Part shown: one piece after another, positions 1 through 5,501 of the stretch | How the letters are laid out: each line of letters starts with the position of its first letter | Position numbering within the stretch: position 1 is the stretch's first letter | IMG/VR virus record: IMGVR_UViG_3300035698_009352 | Coordinates: 1-27,833 of that record | Strand: one strand, 5' to 3' | DNA from: a virus | Length of the DNA stretch: 27,833 bases | Notes under the pieces: generated by a model | What the model was told of the DNA's origin: nothing | The model's input: only the letters and a program-made list of their open reading frames with translations | The model's database searches: none | Made by a program: the position numbers and the translations under genes

Positions 1-9
1 GTATCCTCC
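1..9 (-). promoter_or_regulatory. Ribosome-binding site of a gene starting left of the window
   Basis: Read on the minus strand this is GGAGGATAC, the same 9-mer that sits just before the starts at 846, 3666, 4024 and 4765. The minus-strand operon therefore continues past the left edge, and the next start codon lies within a few bases outside the window. Confidence 0.7.
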
Positions 10-12
10 GAT

Positions 13-348
13 TTAGATTGCGTAGCGCACTTCTTCGAACATCCGGTACGTGGGGCACTGAGAATATATAGCTGAGAGGTTCGGCGGAGCGACGACCGAT
101 AGGGAGTTGCGGAGCGTAGCGCTCACAGACCCAGCCATTGGCGTACTACGAGAAACGCACCTCCTTTCAAAAGGAGCTTCACATCTGTTTCTTTCGATGC
201 CCCCGTCTTCTCCTCCAATAGGAACGACCAGTCTCGCTCTACCTTGGATTTCTTCTTCTTCTTTCTCTTGAACATAGACCTCCAGTGGATAGATAGTACC
301 AGGAAGAAGGGCATAGGAGGGATCGGACCTCCAACCGTCATGCCCCAC
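13..348 (-). CDS. Small hypothetical phage protein (frame uncertain)
   Basis: This is an open frame of 111 codons from a GTG at 346-348 to a TAA at 13-15. The stop sits directly before the ribosome-binding site at 1-9, which fits the tight packing of this operon. The first half reads like a soluble domain (SYALLPGTIYPLEVYVQEK, residues 11-29). The second half looks less protein-like and uses codons unlike the neighbours, for example a GAA run where neighbours prefer GAG. No good Shine-Dalgarno precedes the GTG, which lies 9 bases after the upstream stop, so reinitiation is possible. A competing frame (123-341) covers the same DNA. Possible explanations are a frameshift in the purine-rich run near 245-265 or two separate short genes. 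I do not recognise a family. Confidence 0.4.
   Translation of the reverse strand: MGHDGWRSDPSYALLPGTIYPLEVYVQEKEEEEIQGRARLVVPIGGEDGGIERNRCEAPFERRCVSRSTPMAGSVSATLRNSLSVVAPPNLSAIYSQCPTYRMFEEVRYAI
123..341 (-). CDS. Alternative 72-aa frame in the same DNA
   Basis: ATG at 339-341, stop TGA at 123-125. Codon choice in its second half (AAG, GAG, GTA) matches neighbouring minus-strand genes better than the competing 13-348 frame. Its first half is less convincing and it has a short hydrophobic start followed by a lysine run. If it is real, about 110 bases would remain without a gene before the next ribosome-binding site at 1-9, which is unusual here. At most one of the two frames is probably correct over its full length. 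No family was recognised. Confidence 0.3.
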   Translation of the reverse strand: MTVGGPIPPMPFFLVLSIHWRSMFKRKKKKKSKVERDWSFLLEEKTGASKETDVKLLLKGGAFLVVRQWLGL

Positions 349-357
349 GAGGAAACT

Positions 358-660
358 CTATTCCGCGTTCTCCAGGCGACTGAGCTTCATCTCGAGTTCG
401 ATCCGGCGAGCATGAGAACACTCGTAGAGCTCCTCGATGATCATCTGGCAACGCAGTTCACGGACATCAGCACGGTGTTCGTAGGCCTCCTCGGTCATGT
501 TCTTCTTCTTGGTGTAGGAGATGTTACCCTCCTCATCACGAGACAGTCGCAGGCGGGCATTCTTCAACTGCTTACCACGAGCTCTGAAGAACCCACCCAG
601 TGCGGGCAGGGGGTTGATCATCTTGATCTCGAAGGTCTTCTCATTGTCGTTGTCAGCCAT
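358..660 (-). CDS. 100-aa charged hypothetical protein
   Basis: ATG at 658-660 is preceded by GGAGGACTAGAGA, a strong ribosome-binding site that overlaps the end of the upstream gene (stop 664-666). The protein is rich in Lys, Arg and Glu and probably largely helical. The C-terminal half (about residues 55-100) is a likely coiled coil or helical hairpin with Cys71 and Cys81. There is no signal peptide or membrane segment. It is part of the co-directional small-gene operon. It is unrecognised; a cytoplasmic early phage protein is the default inference from context. Confidence 0.75.
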   Translation of the reverse strand: MADNDNEKTFEIKMINPLPALGGFFRARGKQLKNARLRLSRDEEGNISYTKKKNMTEEAYEHRADVRELRCQMIIEELYECSHARRIELEMKLSRLENAE

Positions 661-663
661 TCT

Positions 664-846
664 CTAGTCCTCCTTGTTGGTGTTCAGATCACAGTCCATG
701 CAGCAGCCGGTACCGTAGCTGCTCACCTTGATGAACGGACGACCGCACATGCGGCAATCCTCCTGGTCCTTCGCGAGCTCATTAGCGAGCTTGTTGATGG
801 TGATGCCCCATTCACGAGACATTGGTGCCATGTTATCCATGACCAT
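664..846 (-). CDS. 60-aa protein with CxxC...CCxxC zinc-knuckle
   Basis: The start at 844-846 follows GGAGGATACT, one of the recurring ribosome-binding cassettes of this operon. The C-terminal half carries CRMCGRPF and then GCCMDCDLN, giving two CxxC pairs spaced like a small zinc ribbon. The N-terminal half is a short amphipathic helix region. Small zinc-ribbon proteins of this size are common in phage early regions and usually bind nucleic acid or host proteins; that role is inference. The gene is coupled to the next one, whose Shine-Dalgarno lies across its stop. Confidence 0.75.
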   Translation of the reverse strand: MVMDNMAPMSREWGITINKLANELAKDQEDCRMCGRPFIKVSSYGTGCCMDCDLNTNKED

Positions 847-855
847 AGTATCCTC

Positions 856-915
856 CTAGCAACAAATGAAATAGATTAATGAGAGAGCACCGATCCAAGC
901 CAGTACACGGGTCAT
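856..915 (-). CDS. 19-aa hydrophobic mini-protein
   Basis: ATG at 913-915 directly abuts the TAG of the upstream gene (916-918) and is preceded by AAGGAGGACTAG, an excellent ribosome-binding site. The peptide is MTRVLAWIGALSLIYFICC, a positively charged start followed by a single membrane-spanning-length hydrophobic stretch. Its TAG (856-858) overlaps the GGAGGATAC ribosome-binding site of the next gene. Stop-start abutment and strong sites on both sides support a translated gene that is too short for usual gene callers. It may be a small inner-membrane peptide or a coupling leader; its function is unknown. Confidence 0.6.
   Translation of the reverse strand: MTRVLAWIGALSLIYFICC
897..908 (-). 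repeat. Short copy of the GTGTACTGGCTT repeat
   Basis: The minus strand reads GTGTACTGGCTT, matching 12 of the 18 bases of the repeats at 4039-4056 and 4514-4531. Here it lies inside the 19-codon mini-gene and encodes part of V-L-A. Confidence 0.5.
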
Positions 916-1392
916 CTAGTCCTCCTTGTCCTTCTTGGTCATCTTGATCCAGCCCACCTTGAAGTCGTCCAGGGCCTTGGAGAATTCCTCATCGTCCTTT
1001 ACTGTCTCGGTCAGCTCCGCAGTCATCTCAGCAAAGTCTCCACGCGCCTCGATGCGCTCATCGATCAGCCCCATGGTGTCCTCGAAGAACTTGGCGCACA
1101 TCACACCGATGGGGAATGCCAGGCTAGTGATCTCACGCCACAGCTGTGCACAGAAGTGGGCTACCAGATCTGCCTTGTCCTCGTCCTGCATCATCTTGCA
1201 GCATGCCTGGGCAAACGTCACCAAGACGATGACGAACGCACAGGTGTGACCGAAGCCAGCGGCCATGCCCATGATGTCCTTGTAGCCCTTCTCATCGAGG
1301 TGGTCCGCCTCTTTCTGTCCCTGCTGGGTGAGCTCCATGCCCATGTCTACGATGTTCTTGGCAGTTTCCCGGATCTTGGTCGAGTCCAACAT
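916..1392 (-). CDS. 158-aa hypothetical protein with a hydrophobic helix
   Basis: ATG at 1390-1392 follows AAGGAGATAAC. The N-terminus (1-35) is charged and helical. Residues about 44-66 (AGFGHTCAFVIVLVTFAQACC) form a hydrophobic helix long enough to span a membrane. A second, weaker one covers about 88-104, and the acidic/basic C-terminus (110-158) is probably helical. There is no cleavable signal. It could be a membrane-associated early protein or a helical soluble bundle. The stop codon directly abuts the ATG of the mini-gene, so the two are probably translationally coupled. No family was recognised. Confidence 0.8.
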   Translation of the reverse strand: MLDSTKIRETAKNIVDMGMELTQQGQKEADHLDEKGYKDIMGMAAGFGHTCAFVIVLVTFAQACCKMMQDEDKADLVAHFCAQLWREITSLAFPIGVMCAKFFEDTMGLIDERIEARGDFAEMTAELTETVKDDEEFSKALDDFKVGWIKMTKKDKED

Positions 1393-1422
1393 GTTATCTC
1401 CTTGAATTTATTGGAAAGAAGT

Positions 1423-1457
1423 GAGGGGCAGAGGGACTGAAACCCCTCCTACCCCTC
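1423..1457 (-). other. Intergenic hairpin, possible attenuator or weak terminator
   Basis: Two nested inverted repeats pair here: GAGGGG (1423-1428) with CCCCTC (1452-1457), and inside them GAGGG (1431-1435) with CCCTC (1444-1448) around an 8-base loop. It lies about 20 bases after the stop of the 1476-2132 gene. On the minus strand it is followed by ACTTCTTTCC rather than a clean U-tract, so partial termination, attenuation or mRNA processing are all possible. Confidence 0.45.
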
Positions 1458-1475
1458 TTCAGTTGCACTATTACA

Positions 1476-2132
1476 CTAGCAGGACAGCATCTTGACCAGA
1501 TCCGACTTCTTCTCCTTCCCAGTGAGCTTCACGCTCAGGTTCTTGGCCAGTGCCACGAGGGTGGCCTTCTTGCACTTGGACAGAGCCTCCTCGTTCAGAC
1601 CCATGTAGCGGAACGCGGACTTGAGCACCTGACCCTTGCGAGCCGGGCACAGGAAGCACTTGAACAAGGAGTCGGCCTTCTCCAGGGCGTCCTTGGTGTC
1701 CTCACCGCAGTTGGGGTGGGACAGGAAGTCCTGCTTGGTGCCCTTGACGAGCCGGATCAGGATGTAGGGGTGGCCCGCCTTGTTCTTCATCTCCTTGCCC
1801 ACGGCCAGGATGGGATTGAACGTCCCCAGCTTGGTGGTCATGTTGGGGATCACACCCGTGCTGACCTTGTGGTCGTTGTCGGAGTTCACGTAGAAGTCCT
1901 TGATGCCCTGCAGGTTGATCCGCAGGTTGAACTCACGGGGGATCGCGTCCTTGCTCACCCAGCTCTTCTTGTTGTCGAGGTGGAGGATTGCCTCCTCCTG
2001 GTCCTTGGTGCTGCCCACCAGGGGGCGGTTGTTGGACGTGCGGGGACCATCGTAGGTGTTCTTGGTCTTCTGCACGAAGCGCGTGTTGTGGTTCTCGCCA
2101 TTCTGCTTCACGGTCTCAATGAAAAGTGCCAT
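1476..2132 (-). CDS. 218-aa hypothetical protein with SAP-like C-terminus
   Basis: ATG at 2130-2132 follows CCGGAGGCTACCAC. The protein is soluble and basic. Residues 1-130 look like a mixed alpha/beta domain without a recognised motif. Cysteines occur at about 144, 161 and 164 (CFLCPARKG is a CxxC). The last 40 residues contain LSVKLTGKEKKSDLVKML, which resembles the second helix of a SAP DNA-binding motif (hydrophobic, G-K, then L..L), preceded by a helix LVALAKN. A DNA-associated role is therefore possible but rests on a weak pattern. It is the largest gene of the left operon and strongly G/C-ending in codon use, suggesting good expression. Followed by a hairpin at 1423-1457. Confidence 0.85.
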   Translation of the reverse strand: MALFIETVKQNGENHNTRFVQKTKNTYDGPRTSNNRPLVGSTKDQEEAILHLDNKKSWVSKDAIPREFNLRINLQGIKDFYVNSDNDHKVSTGVIPNMTTKLGTFNPILAVGKEMKNKAGHPYILIRLVKGTKQDFLSHPNCGEDTKDALEKADSLFKCFLCPARKGQVLKSAFRYMGLNEEALSKCKKATLVALAKNLSVKLTGKEKKSDLVKMLSC

Positions 2133-2223
2133 GTGGTAGCCTCCGGTATCGAATTGTTATTGTTCTACGGTCAGCACTAGCACCTGCGCCCATCATATGC
2201 GGCGGTCCTCGACTGCTATTCAT
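2116..2223 (-). CDS. Possible 35-aa basic peptide
   Basis: An ATG at 2221-2223 lies 8 bases after AAGGAG and opens 35 codons, ending in TGA at 2116-2118, 17 bases into the next gene. The product is Arg-rich with a Gly/Ala/Ser stretch. It would fill the otherwise empty gap between the 59-aa gene and the 218-aa gene. Evidence is only the ribosome-binding site and position, and codon use is not convincing. Confidence 0.3.
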   Translation of the reverse strand: MNSSRGPPHMMGAGASADRRTITIRYRRLPHGTFH

Positions 2224-2242
2224 AGATCATCTCCTTGAAGAA

Positions 2243-2422
2243 CTACGGCATCCCGTTAGGGTCGAAGTCCTTCAGAAACTGCTTCTTGATCCGGTCACTG
2301 TCCAGTTGCGTGACTGTCTTCCCCTTCTTGGGGCGAATACGCTCACTGTCACGGTCATTGGTGATCATACGGTCCGATGATCCCGTCAGACCAGCCTGGA
2401 AGAACAGGTAGTTGCTATGCAT
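2243..2422 (-). CDS. 59-aa charged hypothetical protein
   Basis: ATG at 2420-2422 begins one base after the TAA of the upstream gene (2424-2426) and is preceded by GGAGAAGTAAG. It runs 59 codons to TAG at 2243-2245. The protein starts MHSNYLFFQAGLTGSSDRM and then becomes strongly charged, with alternating Lys/Arg and Asp and no cysteines. Codons are mostly G/C-ending like the neighbours, and the packing is exactly that of the operon, so I consider it a real gene although it is very short. Function unknown. Confidence 0.65.
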   Translation of the reverse strand: MHSNYLFFQAGLTGSSDRMITNDRDSERIRPKKGKTVTQLDSDRIKKQFLKDFDPNGMP

Positions 2423-2423
2423 C

Positions 2424-2573
2424 TTACTTCTCCTTCTTGAACAGGGTACCCAGCTTGTCCATGGCCTCTGCCTGAGACTGGAACCTCTTCGACATCTCCT
2501 GCCACCGCGTCACATTACGGGGCTTATGGTCCACGTCCTTGACCTCAATCTGTCCACGCTTCTGGATTTTCAT
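2424..2573 (-). CDS. 49-aa basic helical protein
   Basis: The longer open frame begins inside the upstream gene, but the start is best placed at the ATG 2571-2573. That ATG overlaps the upstream TAA as TAATG and follows GGAGGTGAAGTA. The product is a 49-aa Lys/Arg-rich protein, probably one amphipathic helix over residues 20-45. It is translationally coupled at both ends. No family recognised. Confidence 0.65.
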   Translation of the reverse strand: MKIQKRGQIEVKDVDHKPRNVTRWQEMSKRFQSQAEAMDKLGTLFKKEK

Positions 2574-2869
2574 TACTTCACCTCCAGCATCGTCTTGATC
2601 CGCTTCACATCGTTCCTGAGTACCTGGGTGCTGCACTGCGTCCCCAGCTTCTCCATGTAGTCCATCGTATCCGCCTGCATGTCCTTGACCTCCTGCTTGT
2701 CCGTCTCCTTGTCACACAGGTCACAGGCCTCCTCCATGGCGTCCGTGAGCTCGTTGTCCAGCTGCAGGCTGGTCTTGTTGCGGTAGAATGCCGATCCCAC
2801 ACGGGCACGTTCCTGGTCCGTGGTGCAGGCGTCGTACAGGGCGATCAGGGTCTGGTTAACGTTAAACAT
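2573..2869 (-). CDS. 98-aa acidic helical protein
   Basis: I chose the ATG at 2867-2869 because GGGAGGACTCAC stands directly before it; a further 13 codons upstream lie inside the preceding gene. The start overlaps the end of the upstream gene (stop 2862-2864). The protein begins MFNVNQTLIALYDAC and is acidic and helical, with a CDLCDKE pair (CxxC) near residue 50 and another Cys near 80. This could be a small metal site. No membrane segment. Function unknown. Confidence 0.75.
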   Translation of the reverse strand: MFNVNQTLIALYDACTTDQERARVGSAFYRNKTSLQLDNELTDAMEEACDLCDKETDKQEVKDMQADTMDYMEKLGTQCSTQVLRNDVKRIKTMLEVK

Positions 2870-3050
2870 GTGAGTCCTCCCTCTTTTCGAACATTGCGTC
2901 CATTTCACGTTCGATCAGCACTGCCTTTGCCTTTTCTCCTATTTGAACTAGCACCTCCAAGGCCTCTGCCTCCTTGTCTGATAAATGTTCCGGTGGCAAG
3001 CCTACTGCCAGGTTCGCCATCAGGTTCAGTGCGTATTCCAGCTTCGACAT
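2862..3050 (-). CDS. 62-aa helical hypothetical protein
   Basis: The ATG at 3048-3050 overlaps the upstream TGA as TGATG and follows GAGGTGGTGTG. A GTG one codon earlier is possible but lies closer to the Shine-Dalgarno. The product is a small, largely helical acidic protein (LSDKEAEALEVLVQIGEKA in the middle) and may form a helical hairpin. It overlaps the downstream start by 8 bases. Unrecognised. Confidence 0.7.
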   Translation of the reverse strand: MSKLEYALNLMANLAVGLPPEHLSDKEAEALEVLVQIGEKAKAVLIEREMDAMFEKREDSHV

Positions 3051-3334
3051 CACACCACCTCGAAGAACATCGTGTGCAGATCACTAAGTCGATCCTTGGT
3101 TATCTCGTACCCAGAGGCATCCGCGATGACACTGTCCACCATGCAGTACGGACACAGAGCTGTCTCACCTCCATCAGTCCAGTCCTTGATCTGGCTGGCC
3201 TTGTAGATCCTCATGCAGTAGAAACACCCGCACTTGTCACTCTTCTTGAGCTCCTCCTTGTTGTTGCCACTGTGATGGTGGGCGTTACGTCCCACCACTT
3301 CCATCTTGGCCTTCCTCCTGTTCAGGTCAGACAT
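3050..3334 (-). CDS. 94-aa zinc-ribbon protein, widespread phage/bacterial 'cytoplasmic protein' type
   Basis: ATG at 3332-3334 follows AAGGAGGACTAGA. After a basic, His-rich N-terminus, residues about 35-68 contain CGCFYCMRIY, then a tryptophan (IKDWTDGG), then TALCPYCMVDSVI. This two-CxxC arrangement (CxCxxC ... CPYC.xDSVI) is a pattern I recognise from small conserved proteins of phages and proteobacteria generally annotated as cytoplasmic proteins of unknown function. Zinc binding by the four outer cysteines is very likely; the partner is unknown. The remaining C-terminus is helical. It is coupled to the next gene through TGATG. Confidence 0.8.
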   Translation of the reverse strand: MSDLNRRKAKMEVVGRNAHHHSGNNKEELKKSDKCGCFYCMRIYKASQIKDWTDGGETALCPYCMVDSVIADASGYEITKDRLSDLHTMFFEVV

Positions 3335-3345
3335 TCTAGTCCTCC

Positions 3346-3666
3346 TTAGACGAGACCGTCGAGCAGGATGATGGCGGTGTCACACAGCTCGATGCCGTGC
3401 TTGCCCATCAGCACGAACTTGATCTGCTCCTTGACCATGGTGTTGAACCGCACGTTCGCCTCGTGGTCCAGGGCGTCGGACGGACCGTACATCTTCAGCA
3501 TGGCCTTGTTGAAGGCGTAGACGTGGGAGTCAGCGATGGCCGTCATGTACTTGCGCGGCACGTCCACCAGCTTGCTATCGTCCATCACCTCGGTCGTGGT
3601 AGGCCAGACCACTGCCACGCGGTCGAACTCACCTTCGTTGTCCAACATCCAATACATGTCCTTCAT
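3346..3666 (-). CDS. 106-aa hypothetical protein
   Basis: ATG at 3664-3666 follows GGAGGATACTAAA. It is a soluble mixed alpha/beta protein beginning MKDMYWMLDNEGEFDRVAV, with a central helical stretch and a hydrophobic C-terminus (TAIILLDGLV). No motif recognised. Its TAA lies directly upstream of the GGAGGACTAGA ribosome-binding site of the zinc-ribbon gene, consistent with one transcript. The 100 bases before this gene hold no convincing gene. Confidence 0.75.
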   Translation of the reverse strand: MKDMYWMLDNEGEFDRVAVVWPTTTEVMDDSKLVDVPRKYMTAIADSHVYAFNKAMLKMYGPSDALDHEANVRFNTMVKEQIKFVLMGKHGIELCDTAIILLDGLV

Positions 3667-3766
3667 TTTAGTATCCTCCGTTGCTAGTTGGGTTCACCAT
3701 AAACCCGGCATGCCCTCCAACCACCACCAGGACAGTGGCAGCTGGAAGGCATAAAGGATAGGCGAA

Positions 3767-4024
3767 CTAGGGAGTGACAGTGATGTGCATGCTGGGGTCA
3801 TACCAGAACGTGAGCATAGTACCATTGGGGAACGTGTAGCTACGCATCCACTCGGTAGCACAGCAACCACGAGGCAGGGCATCAGGCTCCCACCCCTTGG
3901 TGCGGATGTACGTCTCTACTGTCTTCACCTTGCCCAGCTTGGACGTGAAGAGGCAAGCCACGACCTTGGTCTGGTGGTCACGCCTGTCGAGGTGCAACCA
4001 GTAGCCATTACGAGGCGTCTTCAT
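3767..4024 (-). CDS. 85-aa hypothetical protein
   Basis: I place the start at ATG 4022-4024 because CAAGGAGGATACTGTT stands directly before it. The frame stays open 48 codons further upstream (to a GTG at 4166-4168). That extension encodes a hydrophobic stretch (LLVGVFICVLAYY) but has no ribosome-binding site. The 85-aa form is a compact soluble protein with Trp, Tyr and two adjacent cysteines (GCCATEW). Possible roles are unknown. The codons of the extension overlap an 18-base repeat (4039-4056) and a direct repeat, so it is more likely regulatory. Confidence 0.7.
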   Translation of the reverse strand: MKTPRNGYWLHLDRRDHQTKVVACLFTSKLGKVKTVETYIRTKGWEPDALPRGCCATEWMRSYTFPNGTMLTFWYDPSMHITVTP

Positions 4025-4038
4025 AACAGTATCCTCCT

Positions 4039-4056
4039 TGTAGTAAGCCAGTACAC
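4039..4056 (-). repeat. 18-base repeat upstream of a gene start (copy A)
   Basis: TGTAGTAAGCCAGTACAC on the plus strand is identical at 4514-4531. On the minus strand it ends immediately before the AGGAGG of the 3767-4024 gene, so it sits in the 5' untranslated region. A 12-base piece recurs at 897-908. It may be a promoter, operator or RNA element shared by genes of the left operon. Confidence 0.7.
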
Positions 4057-4072
4057 ATATAAACACACCTAC

Positions 4073-4098
4073 TAGTAGAGTAGATGATAGTAGAGTAG
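4073..4098. repeat. Direct repeat of 11 bases, period 15
   Basis: TAGTAGAGTAG occurs at 4073-4083 and again at 4088-4098. It lies in the 177-base gap between the 4202-4486 and 3767-4024 genes. It is a possible protein-binding site or just low-complexity sequence. Confidence 0.45.
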
Positions 4099-4201
4099 CA
4101 CCTCCAGCTTGACCATATAGGTAGGGGCCTAGGTATATTCGCACCCCTTTATCCGCTGGCTTACCCACCCATATCTCGGCATAGGGTAGGTGTTAGTAGC
4201 A

Positions 4202-4486
4202 CTAGAACCTGTACTGCACGACACTCAGGAAGTAGCTGTGTCCCACGATGTGCTTGGTACCGTCCTGGTAGACGACCTCATCCTCAGTGGTGCTGTGAGG
4301 CATGACATGCACCTTGACCGTGCTGCCATCCCACTCCTTGATGAGATAGACGCTGTTGCAGGGCCTGCGGACTATCTCGTTCCTGTTGGATACGTGGTTG
4401 CGCTGTCCACACACCTTGCACGTCTCGTTGCGACCATTGGGCATACCATAGATGTCCTCAGTCTGCTCTACGATAGTGAAGCTCAT
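4202..4486 (-). CDS. 94-aa hypothetical protein with one CxxC
   Basis: ATG at 4484-4486 follows GAGGAGGAGAAAGGTT. The protein begins MSFTIVEQTEDIYGMPNGR and carries CKVCGQRNHV near residues 23-32, a single zinc-knuckle-like pair with nearby His. A beta-rich C-terminal half follows (about residues 45-94). Soluble, no signal. It and the next upstream gene are separated by the second copy of the 18-base repeat. Function unknown. Confidence 0.75.
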   Translation of the reverse strand: MSFTIVEQTEDIYGMPNGRNETCKVCGQRNHVSNRNEIVRRPCNSVYLIKEWDGSTVKVHVMPHSTTEDEVVYQDGTKHIVGHSYFLSVVQYRF

Positions 4487-4513
4487 AACCTTTCTCCTCC
4501 TCTTCTTCTACTC

Positions 4514-4531
4514 TGTAGTAAGCCAGTACAC
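4514..4531 (-). repeat. 18-base repeat upstream of a gene start (copy B)
   Basis: Identical to 4039-4056. It begins directly after the TAG of the 4532-4765 gene and ends about 28 bases before the ATG of the 4202-4486 gene. Confidence 0.7.
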
Positions 4532-4765
4532 CTAGAACACCTGGACGACGTCCTCTACACTGAAGTTCGAACGCATCTGTGCCTCAGCACTATGCAGGTT
4601 GGTATGTCCCATGATGCAGATACGTGCCGTGTTGCCACTGGGACGGGTCACTACGAAGGTGTACTCATCCTCCTGTATCTCATTGGGCAGTAGGCCTAGG
4701 CCCATGAACAGTGCCTCTATGGGGAGGCGGGGTATACGGGGCATGTGTCCTAGCTTGATCTTCAT
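4532..4765 (-). CDS. 77-aa hypothetical protein, first gene of the minus-strand operon in view
   Basis: ATG at 4763-4765 follows GGAGGATAC directly, with a 15-bp dyad (4776-4790) just upstream. The protein begins MKIKLGHMPRIPRLPIEAL and is a small mixed alpha/beta protein with one Cys (ARICIMGH). No recognised motif. It is the promoter-proximal gene next to the divergent control region and should be the first translated in the leftward transcript. Confidence 0.75.
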   Translation of the reverse strand: MKIKLGHMPRIPRLPIEALFMGLGLLPNEIQEDEYTFVVTRPSGNTARICIMGHTNLHSAEAQMRSNFSVEDVVQVF

Positions 4766-4775
4766 GTATCCTCCT

Positions 4776-4790
4776 TGGTACCTAGTACCA
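4776..4790 (-). promoter_or_regulatory. 15-bp dyad before the leftward operon
   Basis: TGGTAC CTA GTACCA is a perfect 6-bp inverted repeat around 3 bases, lying two bases upstream of the GGAGG of the first leftward gene. It could be a repressor operator or a 5' hairpin that exposes or hides the ribosome-binding site. Confidence 0.5.
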
Positions 4791-4823
4791 TGTGTATAGC
4801 ACTACCACACCTGACTACCACCA

Positions 4824-4877
4824 CACACCAGTACATGCACACCAGTACACACATGGGTACACATGTGGGTACAGCTA
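4824..4877. repeat. GTAC-centred degenerate tandem repeats
   Basis: Four consecutive units of about 12-16 bases read CACCAGTACATG, CACCAGTACACACATG, GGGTACACATG and TGGGTACAGCTATG. The first two share the CCAGTACA core of the 18-base repeats at 4039 and 4514. The iteron-like arrangement in a divergent promoter region suggests binding sites for a phage regulator or replication initiator. Confidence 0.5.
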
Positions 4878-5231
4878 TGAGTATATAGGTGTAGTGATAG
4901 GCACGTGAGGTGGCATACTTGCCTTGTTAGGTGTATGCCAGACCTAAGCTCATCTGTTCATAGCCCAGTGAGCACTATAGGCTACACATTCATTGTTAGT
5001 AGGTGACAGCCCATGTGTGAGAGGCTGTGTGTATGACAGTGTGTTTCTCTTGCCCTATATGCAAGCTATCTGTAGTAGGTCATGCCTACATAGACAGGTA
5101 TATGTATCCAATAGCACTAGTGTATCGACATAATGGTGTATGTATGCGTATCTATATATGCACTGAGATGTATGTCAGCGTTAGTATCCCCTGTTGGTCA
5201 ATTGGTCGGGGAAGACCACTGGTTAGTTAGG

Positions 5232-5344
5232 GGGCATCTATCAGACAGTATTGCCGATAGCCCTGTGATGTGGGTGAGTCATAATAGACTCGCGATCGCA
5301 CTGCTACATTGCGGATATCTGACCCCGGGGGCTCGAATAGAGCC
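5232..5344 (+). other. Run of small hairpins, possible structured RNA
   Basis: Successive inverted repeats are GGG..CTATC (5232-5242) with GATAG-CCC (5256-5263); GTGAGTC (5274-5280) with GACTCGC (5287-5293); CGCA (5297-5300) with TGCG (5310-5313); and GGCTC (5330-5334) with GAGCC (5340-5344). An 8-bp palindrome GCGATCGC is at 5292-5299. The density of stems is above that of the surrounding sequence. It does not fold as a tRNA by eye: there is no canonical T-loop or D-loop. Confidence 0.35.
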
Positions 5345-5352
5345 ATGATTAG

Positions 5353-5376
5353 GGGTACTATACTATACAGGTACCC
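5353..5376. promoter_or_regulatory. Inverted repeat GGGTAC...GTACCC
   Basis: A perfect 6-bp inverted repeat (5353-5358 with 5371-5376) flanks a 12-base AT-rich centre and is followed by T-rich sequence. The GGTAC half-site matches the dyad at 4776-4790 at the other end of the control region, so the same protein might bind both. A weak terminator is the alternative. Confidence 0.35.
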
Positions 5377-5501
5377 TTATACAGTTTTCTCTAAATTTTT
5401 CACCTATACAAAATCCTATCGCTTTCTACCCTAAATGAATTCATATATTTGATTTCCTATTGGACTTTTAGTATTCTCACAAAATTTTCTCACTTATTTC
5501 C

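Noticed and set aside
244-879. Plus-strand 211-codon open frame
   Set aside because: It runs opposite to three well-supported minus-strand genes with strong ribosome-binding sites. Its protein is rich in His/Leu/Thr as expected for an antisense shadow.
1716-2180. Plus-strand 154-codon open frame
   Set aside because: It is antisense to the 218-aa gene, with a Val/Leu/His-heavy composition typical of a mirror frame, and has no ribosome-binding site.
3684-3752. 22-codon minus-strand frame between two genes
   Set aside because: No ribosome-binding site before its ATG; composition is Cys/Gly-rich and not convincing.
4025-4168. N-terminal extension of the 3767-4024 gene
   Set aside because: The frame is open and would encode a membrane segment, but no ribosome-binding site supports its GTG, while the ATG at 4024 has an ideal one. 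The extension also overlaps repeats.
5190-5345. Possible tRNA suggested by TTGGTTAG-like and TCGAAT-like strings
   Set aside because: No 7-bp acceptor pairing, no T-arm around the TCGAAT string (it lies in a GGCTC/GAGCC hairpin with a 5-base loop), and no proper anticodon loop.
5027-5348. Two plus-strand open frames in the control region
   Set aside because: They have no Shine-Dalgarno, are rich in Cys/Tyr/Met/Ile, and overlap hairpins and repeats; they do not look like proteins.
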